Made by a program: the position numbers and the translations under genes. The notes below the pieces were generated by a model, which was given only the letters and a program-made list of their open reading frames with translations, searched no databases and was not told where the DNA came from. A DNA stretch of 64,000 bases from CAZEHO01 sp964511945 (lineage in GTDB: Bacteria > Actinomycetota > Acidimicrobiia > Spongiisociales > UBA11373). This document shows positions 19,847-26,995 of this stretch, in pieces. Within the stretch, counting starts at the first letter, position 1. The number at the start of each line of letters is the position of its first letter. The DNA lies in NCBI GenBank assembly GCA_964511945.1, contig CAZEHO010000005.1:1-64000 (forward strand), given 5' to 3'.

Positions 19847-20983
19847 TCAGGCGCCGGCGATCCAGGCGGAGAGGCGAGCGGCAGCCTCGGTGACATCCGC
19901 GGTGCTCTCGGAGCAGGAGAAGCGGACGAAGCGGTGGCCGCGGGGCACGTCGAAGTCGATTCCCGGGGTCGCCGCCACCCCGAGTTCGTCGAGCCAGATG
20001 CGGCACAGTTCCTGAGAGTCATCGGTGAGGTGCGAGACGTCGGCATAGACGTAGAAGGCGCCGTCGGCCGGGGCGATCTCGGTGATCCCGGCATCGTGGA
20101 GAGCGGTGACCAGCACATCACGATTGGCTCGATAGCGATCCACGTTGCGGTCGAGTTCCTCGGTCGCATCGAACCCGGCGATGCCGGCCAGCTGTGACAG
20201 CGTCGGTGCAGAGATGAACAGGTTCTGAGCCAGCCGCTCGGCCGGCCGGATCAGATCCGGCGGCAGGACGAGCCACCCGAGTCGCCACCCGGTCATCGAG
20301 TAGTACTTCGAGAAGCTCTGGACCACGATCGCGCCGGGGAATTCGGCGGCGGTGGTTGCCGGGTGGGTGTGTTCGATGCCGTGGTAGATCTCGTCGGAGA
20401 CGAGCCGGATGCCGGCGCGGGCACAGTGCCGGGCCAGAGCCCCGAGTTCGTCCGACGTGAGGACCGTGCCGGTGGGATTTGAGGGGGATGCGACCACGAG
20501 CCCGTCGAGATCGCCATCGAGCATCTCGGGCGTCGGGGCATATCGCGTCTCGGGGCCGATCGGCAGCCCGACGACCTCGATATCGAAGGCCTCCAGCATG
20601 TTGCGGTAGCACGGGTACCCCGGCTCGGTGACCGCAACTCGGGCTCCGGCGTCGAAGGCGGCTAGGAACGCGAGGACACATCCGCCGGATGCTCCAACGG
20701 TGATGGCAATGCGTTCGGGTGGCACGTCGACCGAGTAGTGCTCGCCGTAGTGCCGGGAGATCCGCCGGCGCAGCTCGGGGACTCCGAGGGCACCGGTGTA
20801 TCCGAGGCGGTCGGAGACCAGCGCCGCAGCCGCCGCCTTCAGCACGCGCTCCGGTGCCGGGGTCGACGGCTGTCCGACCTCGAGATGGAGCACGTCACCG
20901 CCGGTGCGTTCCCGTTCCGCTGCGGCATTCATCACTTCCATCACATAGAACGGTGCGATGTCCGAGCGATCTGACGCCTTCAT
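19847..20983 (-). CDS. PLP-dependent aminotransferase, class I/II
   Basis: 378 residues, fold type I. LHLEVGQPSTPAPERVLKAA at the start, YTGALGVPELRRRISRHYGE, ASPSNPTGTVLTSDEL, SDEIYHGIEH and the PLP lysine in SFSKYYSMTGWRLGW. It transfers an amino group between an amino acid and a keto acid; specificity (aspartate, alanine or aromatic) cannot be read. ATG at 20983 has TACCAT 8 nt upstream and no Shine-Dalgarno. A CGTCAC-N-GTGACG palindrome lies 39 nt before the start. Confidence 0.9.
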   Translation of the reverse strand: MKASDRSDIAPFYVMEVMNAAAERERTGGDVLHLEVGQPSTPAPERVLKAAAAALVSDRLGYTGALGVPELRRRISRHYGEHYSVDVPPERIAITVGASGGCVLAFLAAFDAGARVAVTEPGYPCYRNMLEAFDIEVVGLPIGPETRYAPTPEMLDGDLDGLVVASPSNPTGTVLTSDELGALARHCARAGIRLVSDEIYHGIEHTHPATTAAEFPGAIVVQSFSKYYSMTGWRLGWLVLPPDLIRPAERLAQNLFISAPTLSQLAGIAGFDATEELDRNVDRYRANRDVLVTALHDAGITEIAPADGAFYVYADVSHLTDDSQELCRIWLDELGVAATPGIDFDVPRGHRFVRFSCSESTADVTEAAARLSAWIAGA

Positions 20984-20991
20984 GGCCGGCG

Positions 20992-20997
20992 ATGGTA
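20992..20997 (-). promoter_or_regulatory. Probable -10 box of a leaderless promoter (aminotransferase)
   Basis: TACCAT on the minus strand, 8 nt before the ATG at 20983. Confidence 0.4.
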
Positions 20998-21021
20998 GAC
21001 GGGGCAGGTTCCGTTCGGTTT

Positions 21022-21034
21022 CGTCACGGTGACG
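21022..21034. promoter_or_regulatory. Palindrome CGTCAC-G-GTGACG, copy 1
   Basis: Perfect 6-1-6 palindrome located in the -35/upstream region of the minus-strand aminotransferase promoter. An identical half-site palindrome recurs at 21166-21178. Likely a dimeric-regulator operator. Confidence 0.6.
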
Positions 21035-21159
21035 GTATAGAGCCAGCACAGGTGGTGTTGGGGTGGGAGGAGCGTTGCGACGGGAGTTGTCGGGAGTCAG
21101 AGGTGGTCGGCCTGGTCGTTGCTCGTTGTTCGATCTCTCGTTCGGGCACGAAACCGCCT

Positions 21160-21165
21160 TAGTAT
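21160..21165 (+). promoter_or_regulatory. Probable -10 box of a leaderless promoter (zinc-ribbon gene)
   Basis: TAGTAT 7 nt before the GTG at 21173. It directly abuts the second palindrome. Confidence 0.55.
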
Positions 21166-21178
21166 CGTCACTGTGACG
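21166..21178. promoter_or_regulatory. Palindrome CGTCAC-T-GTGACG, copy 2, over the start codon
   Basis: Same half-sites as 21022-21034. It contains the GTG start codon (21173-21175) of the zinc-ribbon gene and the expected transcription start, an arrangement typical of a repressor site. Confidence 0.6.
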
Positions 21179-21547
21179 GATTCACCCGAATATCCGAGGT
21201 GCGCCTGGTGCGGACGGGCGATGGCGGTTGGGACCGGTCCCGGCCGTCCCCGGCGCTATTGCCGCCGGAGTCATCGCCAGCGGGCCTTCGAAGCGAGACG
21301 GCTCGGCCGGCGCATGGGCCTGTCGAGCGGTGAGGCGGTGGTGAACGGTGACGCCTTGGAGCATCTGAGGGACAGCATCTACGTGCTCGAGGCTGCATTG
21401 GACGATGTGGAGGCAGACCTTCGGGGCCGGCCGCCGCTCGAGGAGTACCGCCGGGCGTTCCAGCACCTGTACGCGGCGGCGGCACCGCTGCGCGATGGGT
21501 GGATCGAACCGGTGGCGGTCCTGGAGCAGCCGGAACACCGTTCCTGA
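21173..21547 (+). CDS. Small zinc-ribbon protein of unknown function
   Basis: 124 residues. The N-terminal C-A-W-C-G-R-A-M, then GRPRRYCRRSHRQRAFEARR, is a Cys/His knuckle with a basic helix, common in short actinobacterial proteins of unknown function and suggestive of nucleic-acid binding. The second half is helical (HLRDSIYVLEAALDDVEADL). GTG at 21173 was chosen because TAGTAT lies 7 nt upstream and the palindrome covers it; an upstream in-frame TTG at 21119 is less likely. It may bind the palindrome itself; that is inference. Confidence 0.7.
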   Translation: MTDSPEYPRCAWCGRAMAVGTGPGRPRRYCRRSHRQRAFEARRLGRRMGLSSGEAVVNGDALEHLRDSIYVLEAALDDVEADLRGRPPLEEYRRAFQHLYAAAAPLRDGWIEPVAVLEQPEHRS

Positions 21548-21637
21548 CGTAACGCCCATAATCCACGTTATGTCAAGTACAGCTGGCAGGGCCTCCGGTC
21601 AGGAGGATCGGGATGCAGCGCCTGTCTCCAGTTGCGC

Positions 21638-21929
21638 TCAGGAACCGCCCGAGCCGGAGGATGGGGCCGCGCTGCCGTCCCCCGCCCCACTCCGCTCGAC
21701 CACCACGACGTCGTAGGTGTCGGCCACTCGAGAATTCCCGCTGCCGCTCCGGGTCGGTGAGGAGGAATGCGACGGCCGAGGTGAAGGCGAGCATCAGGGG
21801 GAAGAGAGAGAAGAACCCGAAGTGGGCCACCAGCGCGGCGAGGTATCCGGCACGGTCCTCGGCGAACTTGTTGACAACGCCGATCGGGAACGCCAGCCAG
21901 GGGCGATCGCGCGGTATTCGTCGAAACAC
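21638..21929 (-). pseudogene. YihY/BrkB family remnant
   Basis: From a GTG at 21929 about 65 codons read as the N-terminus of a YihY/BrkB membrane protein: FRRIPRDRPWLAFPIGVVNK, FAEDRAGYLAALVAHFGFFS, LFPLMLAFTSAVAFLLTDPE. Normal members have 280-400 residues and six helices. After QREF the frame loses family character; in another frame a C-terminal-looking segment (VADTYDVVVVERSGAGDG) ends at 21638. A large internal deletion plus frame loss is the simplest reading. Confidence 0.7.
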
Positions 21930-22250
21930 TCGAGAATGCTCCGGATCCGCCCGCCGGCTGTATCGGAGGCGGGCGATACGGGCGCCGGACCGCGCTCGGC
22001 GGAGCTACCACTCCCCTGCCGCCGCAGCGCCCGCACCAGCGCTACCAGCAGCAGCAGTGAGGCAAGGGCGGAGAGGATGCCCGAATCACCGGCGCGAGCC
22101 GGGGACCGACGGATCGTTCGGGGTGTTCTCATGACTCCACTCCAGCCTATGCACCCCTCGGCTGCCCAGCCGCGCCTTCGCTCCTGTGCGCTGAGGGTCT
22201 CCGGCGCCGTCCCGTTGCGGCCCAGATTGGGTGTCATCAGCCTCCCCGCC

Positions 22251-22578
22251 CAGAGGGAGATCGAGGACTTCCTGAATGCTGCGGAGAGCCCGGTCGTGCG
22301 GGTGGTTCTCGCTCATCAGCCCGATGACATCGACCGATCACTTCGATGTGCTCGTTGCCGGCCACACCCACGGCGGTCGGGTGGCGATCCCCTTCTTCGG
22401 TCCCCCGGTCCCCCGGTCATCGGTGTCGCGGTCGGTGGCCGCCGGCGGGCTGCACGACCTCGATGGGCACACGATCTATGTGTCCACCGGTGTTGGGCGG
22501 GAACGTGTCCATGCGCCGCAGGTCCGGTTCGGGGTGCGGCCGTCGATCGGGATCCTCGATCTGGTCGGTGCTCCCTGA
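22251..22578 (+). pseudogene. Metallophosphoesterase C-terminal fragment, frameshifted
   Basis: One frame gives EIEDFLNAAESPVVRVVLAH then QPDDID; near 22330-22336 the homology jumps to another frame, which continues FDVLVAGHTHGGRVAIPFFG and YVSTGVGRERVHAP to the stop at 22578. AHQPD followed by GHTHGG is the C-terminal metal-binding half of calcineurin-like phosphoesterases (YaeI type). The N-terminal half with the DxH and GNHD motifs is missing. Both a frameshift and a truncation are therefore present. Confidence 0.75.
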
Positions 22579-22581
22579 ACG

Positions 22582-23298
22582 TCAGAGCGCAAGGCTGACC
22601 GCGTCGGCAATGGGCCCCCGCCAGGGCTCGCCGTGCCCGGGGAGCAGCAGTTCGGTTCCCAGCCGTCCCAGGATCTGCACGGAATCTCGGGCCCGGGACG
22701 GGTCGTGGTGGAACCGGTCTTTGAGGATCTGCGGTCCGTCGGGGCCGCCGATGATCCCATTGGTGACCAGGGAGTCCCCGGAGAACAGGGTGGTGCGGTC
22801 ACCGAGCAGATAGGCGGCATGGCCGGCGGTGTGTCCGGGGGTGGCGATCACCGTGGGGCGCCCCGGCAGGTCGAGAACTTCGCCGTCGCGGGCGGTCTCA
22901 ACGTTCGGCACAGAGCGGCCCCGATGGGCTCCCACACGCACCATTTCCGCCAGGAACAGCAGGACCCGCGGCTTCCAGAGCGGAACATCACCTGCCCCGA
23001 TCTGAGAACCCTGCGAACGATCCCGGGCATAGGCCGCCTCGCCCTCATGCACTTTGACACTGATCCCGTCCTCGGACGCCTTGCGGGCGAATCCGATGTG
23101 GTCGGTGTGGGCGTGGGTGATCAGGACCGCCTCGATGGCGTCGAGGCCGAGGCCGAGAGCCGCCAGGGCTCGTTGCAGGGCCGGGTACTCCTTCGATCCA
23201 CCGGCGTCGATGACGGTGGCCCGGCCACCCTCGGTCACGATGTAGAAGTTGTGCCGCTTCCCGCCGAGGCGGTGGATGTGTTCGGCGATCTGGTGCAT
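22582..23298 (-). CDS. Metallo-beta-lactamase-fold hydrolase
   Basis: 238 residues. Metal site LITHAHTDHIGFARKA (HxHxDH), TPGHTAGHAAYLLGD and SGDSLVTNG, with a C-terminal His in LLLPGHGEPW, as in glyoxalase-II-like proteins. It probably hydrolyses a thioester or related ester; no further specificity is visible. ATG at 23298 has TACCCT 6 nt upstream (leaderless). It is the only intact gene inside a stretch of decayed genes. Confidence 0.87.
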   Translation of the reverse strand: MHQIAEHIHRLGGKRHNFYIVTEGGRATVIDAGGSKEYPALQRALAALGLGLDAIEAVLITHAHTDHIGFARKASEDGISVKVHEGEAAYARDRSQGSQIGAGDVPLWKPRVLLFLAEMVRVGAHRGRSVPNVETARDGEVLDLPGRPTVIATPGHTAGHAAYLLGDRTTLFSGDSLVTNGIIGGPDGPQILKDRFHHDPSRARDSVQILGRLGTELLLPGHGEPWRGPIADAVSLAL

Positions 23299-23304
23299 AC
23301 GATC

Positions 23305-23310
23305 AGGGTA
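23305..23310 (-). promoter_or_regulatory. Probable -10 box of a leaderless promoter (22582-23298 gene)
   Basis: TACCCT on the minus strand, 6 nt before the ATG at 23298. Confidence 0.5.
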
Positions 23311-23353
23311 CGGGGTACGGTCGTTTGATGGGTTGCCGCTTCTCCCCTCCCAC

Positions 23354-23872
23354 ATGATTCGCTACGTCGCGTTCTTGCGGGCGATCAACACCCCGCCTCG
23401 TCACGTCAAGATGGTGCGGCTGCGCGCCGTGTTCACAGGCCTCGGATTCACCAACGTCGCCACCCACATCGCCTCCGGGAACGTGATCTTCGACGGTGAC
23501 CGGCTCCTCGATAGCGGAGCCATCGAGGCCGCCCTTCATGAGGAGCTGGGGTTCGAGGTTCCGGTGTTCTTGAGGACCGCCAAAGAAGTCGTCGAAGCGG
23601 CTGATCGCGATGTCCCCGAGGGCGGCTTGGTCGAGGTCTCGTTTCTCGAACGGGTCCCGGACCCGGAGGCTGCTGCAGAGGTCGAAGGTTCTGTGGATGG
23701 CCTCGAGCGGGTGTGGATCGTCGGCCGCGAGCTCTACTGGTGACACGCTGGGCCCCGGAGCGAATCGACGTACAGCGAGGGCCGCACCATGCGGACGCTG
23801 GGGATGGGGACGACACAGCGGGCGTTGCGGACGGTGCGCGACATCGCCGATCGTTTTCTGCGCACCACGTGA
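23354..23872 (+). pseudogene. DUF1697 protein interrupted by an in-frame TGA
   Basis: The first 129 codons are DUF1697: IRYVAFLRAINTPPRHVKMV, LGFTNVATHIASGNVIFDG and VWIVGRELYW. A TGA at 23741-23743 follows, yet the same frame continues with family-like sequence: GPRSESTYSEGRT, then TQRALRTVRDIADRFLRTT to a TGA at 23870. Family members are about 170-180 residues; 172 codons here fit. The stop sits where relatives have a variable, non-Cys residue, and no SECIS-like hairpin follows, so a nonsense mutation (for example CGA to TGA) or sequencing error is favoured over selenocysteine. Confidence 0.8.
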
Positions 23873-23933
23873 GCGGCCCGGCAGATGCTGCCGGCCCACC
23901 CCACTAGGGTCGGCGCCGGGACCGGGGAGAACC

Positions 23934-25163
23934 ATGGACGTCAATCTGTCACGCCGCCAGCTATTCCTGATGTTTGCGGCTCTGTATTTCGTGCAGGGCG
24001 TGATCCAGGCCTACCAGCTGAACTTCTTCAAACCCCACATGGAGGACGAAGGCATCGATGCCGACCGCCTCGCCATCGTGGCGTCGCTGGCACTGCTGCC
24101 CTTCATCATCAAGTGGATCTACGGCCTGATCTCGGACCGCTACAACCTCTTCGGGCGGGGTCACCGGGTCCCGTACATGACGATCGGGCTGATCTGCACG
24201 TCGATCGCCTTCGTGATCGCCTTCTTCATCGATCCGTCGGAGAGCTTCGGTGTCCTTGCCGCGATGGTGCTGATGGCGACCTTCTTCATGGCGCTGTTCG
24301 ACACCACAGCGGACGCCCTCGCCGTCGACGTGGTCCTTCCGGAGGATCACGGCCGGGTCAACGCCTGGATGACCGGCGGCCGGGCCGCCGGGCTGGTCGT
24401 CCTGTCCCTGGCTTTCGGCCTTATCGCCGACAGCGTCGGCTACCAGGTGATATTCCTGGTGATCGCAGCGCTGCTTCTCGGGCCGCTGTGGTACGTGGCC
24501 AGGGTGCGGGAGCCCGAGCAACGGACGCCGGCGCACACCTTCGACCGGAGGGCGTTCCGGACCATGCTCCAGCCCCGGTATCTGGTCTTCGGTGTGTTCC
24601 TGGTCCTCGCCTGGTTCTTCTTCCAAGGGATCGACGGTCTGGTCACCTACTACATGTCCGAGGAGCTCGATTCGACCGGCCGAACCATCGGGCTGTACGG
24701 AACGCTCAAGGGCGTGGGGATGGTCGTCGGGGCGGTCGGCGTGTCCCGGCTGATCACCCGGTTCAACCGGCGGACCGCAGCACTCGTCACCGTTGCCGCG
24801 GTGACGATCGGTGGGCTGATGTTCAGTGGCCTCGAATCGGAGCGAGCGCTGCTGATCGTGGCTGCGGTCTGGGGTATTGCGGTCGGTCTCCAATGGACCA
24901 CCTACGTCACACTGTCGATGGGCATCACCGACACCCGCATCGCGGCATCGATGTTCGCCATCCTCCAGACGATGTCGAACATCGGGATCGGAGCAGGCGA
25001 GGGAGTGGCGACGGCACTCTCCGACAACCTCGGCTTCTCGGGGGTGTTCCGGTCGCTGGCGATCGGGAACCTGATCGTGATCCCGCTGATCCTGTTCGTG
25101 ACGCACCGCTTCGCCAGGATGTGGTCACGGCCCGAAACCGACCTGCTGGCGGACTCGACCTGA
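23934..25163 (+). CDS. MFS transporter (AmpG/PAT-like)
   Basis: 409 residues, about 12 hydrophobic helices. Starts LFLMFAALYFVQGVIQAYQL; the helix 2-3 loop is IKWIYGLISDRYNLFGRGHR, as in AmpG-like and acetyl-CoA-transporter-like (PAT) members; ALFDTTADALAVDVV follows. The cargo is unknown. ATG at 23934 has GGGGAGA upstream. The gene is convergent with the class V aminotransferase gene, 3 nt between their stops. Confidence 0.87.
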   Translation: MDVNLSRRQLFLMFAALYFVQGVIQAYQLNFFKPHMEDEGIDADRLAIVASLALLPFIIKWIYGLISDRYNLFGRGHRVPYMTIGLICTSIAFVIAFFIDPSESFGVLAAMVLMATFFMALFDTTADALAVDVVLPEDHGRVNAWMTGGRAAGLVVLSLAFGLIADSVGYQVIFLVIAALLLGPLWYVARVREPEQRTPAHTFDRRAFRTMLQPRYLVFGVFLVLAWFFFQGIDGLVTYYMSEELDSTGRTIGLYGTLKGVGMVVGAVGVSRLITRFNRRTAALVTVAAVTIGGLMFSGLESERALLIVAAVWGIAVGLQWTTYVTLSMGITDTRIAASMFAILQTMSNIGIGAGEGVATALSDNLGFSGVFRSLAIGNLIVIPLILFVTHRFARMWSRPETDLLADST

Positions 25164-25166
25164 GGT

Positions 25167-26201
25167 TCAGCCTTTGAGTGAGGCGACGGCCCGATCGACA
25201 TCGTCGGTCGTGTTGTAGAGGTGGAAGCACACCCGGAGCCGGCCCGCTCTGGTCGCTGCCGAAATCCCGGTGAGGGAGGCCGGATCGAACCCCCGGGGAC
25301 GCTCCAGGGACACGATGGCGGAGCCGGCCGGCGGGACCCCCATGGCCGCGCAGAACGCGTCCGCGAGCGCGACGTTGTGCTGATGGATGGCGCGGATCCC
25401 GATGCCGGCGAGCAGACCGAGCGCCGGCGAGGTGCCGATCCAGGGGAGCCACGCCGGCGACAGGTCGAAGCGGCGAGCATCACCTGCAAGCCGCAACGGA
25501 CCGCCGTAGATGCTGTCCCACGGGTCGTCCCCGGCGTACCAGCCAGCATGTGCCGGAACGATCCCCTCCCACCACTCCGGACGCACCGTCATGAAGGCCG
25601 TCCCCCGGGGCGAAAGGAGCCACTTGTAGGCGCCGGCGACCAGCACATCGATACCGGAGGCATCTATCGGCAGCCAGCCGGCAGCCTGGGTGGCATCGAT
25701 CAGGGTCATCGTCCCGGTCCTCCCGGCTGCGGCGGTGATCGCCTCGAGGTCGGCAACGCGGCCGTCGTCGGAGCGCACCAGGCTGGTGGCGACCAGGCTC
25801 ACACCGGGTGTGACGGCAGACGCTAACTCCTCGAACGGCACGGTGTGGACGGTGATGCCGCGCTGGCGCTGGACGAGAAACGGAAAGAGGACGGAGGTGA
25901 ACTCGCCCTCGGGGCACACGACAACGGCGTCGTCGGGCAACGAAGCACCGACGAGACCGACGAACCCCGACACCTGGCTGCCGACCGCGGCCCAAGCGGT
26001 CGGGACTCCGACCATGGACGCAAAGGTCTCGCGGGAATCGGCGACCGCCGCGTCATAGTCGGGCGGTGATGCGCTTCCCGCCGTCCAGCGACGGAGTTCG
26101 CGTTCGAGCGCCTCGACGGCAGTTGAGGGCGGCAGCCCGAGGCTGGCGGTATTGAGGTAGCCGTTGGCTGCGGGAAACAGATCCGCGGGGAGGTCGATCA
26201 T
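25167..26201 (-). CDS. Class V aminotransferase (cysteine desulfurase-like fold)
   Basis: 344 residues. NGYLNTASLGLPPSTAVEAL at the start, TLIDATQAAGWLPIDASGID, and the PLP lysine in VAGAYKWLLSPRGTAF. No catalytic Cys loop of cysteine or selenocysteine desulfurases is visible near the C-terminus, so it resembles the isopenicillin-N-epimerase/kynureninase-like branch. ATG at 26201 lies 1 nt after the stop of the two-UGA MerB-like frame (TGAGATG). It is cotranslated with that gene, which makes a link to selenium or organomercury chemistry worth considering. Confidence 0.87.
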   Translation of the reverse strand: MIDLPADLFPAANGYLNTASLGLPPSTAVEALERELRRWTAGSASPPDYDAAVADSRETFASMVGVPTAWAAVGSQVSGFVGLVGASLPDDAVVVCPEGEFTSVLFPFLVQRQRGITVHTVPFEELASAVTPGVSLVATSLVRSDDGRVADLEAITAAAGRTGTMTLIDATQAAGWLPIDASGIDVLVAGAYKWLLSPRGTAFMTVRPEWWEGIVPAHAGWYAGDDPWDSIYGGPLRLAGDARRFDLSPAWLPWIGTSPALGLLAGIGIRAIHQHNVALADAFCAAMGVPPAGSAIVSLERPRGFDPASLTGISAATRAGRLRVCFHLYNTTDDVDRAVASLKG

Positions 26202-26202
26202 C

Positions 26203-26949
26203 TCACGGCCGGTGGCGGGGGAAGTCGAACAACGCCGATTGGGCACCGGTAGTGATGGTGCCCGCCTGATCGAGCGTCGGATAGATGCCACTCACGTCGT
26301 ATCTCCACTGAGAGACGTGTTCCTCTGACCAGAAGAACAGGCTGCGTCGTCAGAACGCATGGATGATGCTCGGATCCTTGAGCCGGGCGAAGTTCACGAA
26401 CGGCACGGAGATGAGTGGCTCGGCGCCTTCGGTTTGTACCCGGTACTCCAGATCTGACGTCACCATCAGTTCGAGTGGGCGTTCGCAGCAGGCACACGAC
26501 GATCCGATCACAGCGGTGACCGGCTTGTTGGTGAGACGCCCTTGCACGAAGGGCGCTGCTATCGCATCGATGCCTCATGCGGCGAAAAAGCGATCACCAC
26601 TGTCGAGCCGGATCAGATGGGGTGTCGTGGTTGCGGTGACCGGATACGCCCAATCCACGTGGGCGCCGTTGCTGCGGTAGAGGAACGTCTTCGCCCGCTC
26701 CAGATCGTCGAGCACCTCACCGAGGCGGGCGTCGGTCAGCCCGGTCGCAGCGGCAATGCTTCTCGGTCTGAGCGGGGCTCCGGTCCTGGCGATTTCCGTG
26801 ACCGCGAAGTCGCGCACCCGGTGGTGGTCGGCGCTGAACCATTCGAGCGACTTGCCGCTCCGACGAGCTTCGCCGGCGACGACGCGGCGCCACAGAATGC
26901 CCGGGACCCGCAGGCCGAATCGTTTGAGGCGTACCACAAGAGTGTCCAT
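26203..26949 (-). CDS. MerB-like organomercurial lyase homologue, candidate double selenoprotein (Sec125, Sec200)
   Basis: 248 codons with two internal UGAs. Residues 1-95 carry a winged-helix N-domain (RDFAVTEIARTGAPLRPRSI). SGDRFFAA-U125-GIDAIAAPF aligns with MerB RLYAWCALDTLLFPALIG: U at catalytic Cys96, Asp128 at Asp99. SSCACCERP follows at 150-158. IIHAF-U200-RRSLFFWSEEHVSQW aligns with FCCHVHFFAS: U at catalytic Cys159, FF and S conserved. UGAs are at 26575-26577 and 26350-26352, each with a SECIS-like hairpin downstream. The frame ends at TGA 26203-26205, 1 nt before the next ATG. MerB splits carbon-mercury bonds by protonolysis; selenolates would bind mercury very tightly. Alternatives: a pseudogene with two nonsense hits, or two shorter proteins, both less likely. 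Confidence 0.82.
26318..26339 (-). promoter_or_regulatory. Candidate bacterial SECIS element for UGA-200
   Basis: TGTTCTTCTG pairs with CAGAGGAACA around GT; opening the last pair gives a 9-bp stem (one G-U) with tetraloop GGUC, the same bases as the GGUC core of the E. coli fdhF SECIS loop. The stem starts 10 nt and the loop about 19 nt after UGA at 26350-26352, almost the fdhF distance. Confidence 0.7.
26536..26556 (-). promoter_or_regulatory. Candidate bacterial SECIS element for UGA-125
   Basis: GCGCCCTT pairs with AAGGGCGT over 8 bp (one terminal G-U) around the 5-nt loop CGUGC, with G second in the loop. The stem starts 18 nt and the loop 26 nt after UGA at 26575-26577, inside the range known for bacterial SECIS elements. 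Confidence 0.7.
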
Positions 26950-26995
26950 GAGCGCCCTCGGAGCGCAGCCTACCGACCCGGCCGGCCCTGAGCCT

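Noticed and set aside
23741..23743. TGA in the DUF1697 gene as a selenocysteine codon
   Set aside because: The residue is not a conserved Cys in the family and the 50 nt after it give no stable hairpin with a G-containing loop at SECIS distance.
26203..26949. Genome-wide UGA reassignment (for example to Trp or Gly) as the explanation for the two UGAs
   Set aside because: Many neighbouring genes end at TGA directly overlapping the next start, so UGA is a working stop codon in this organism.
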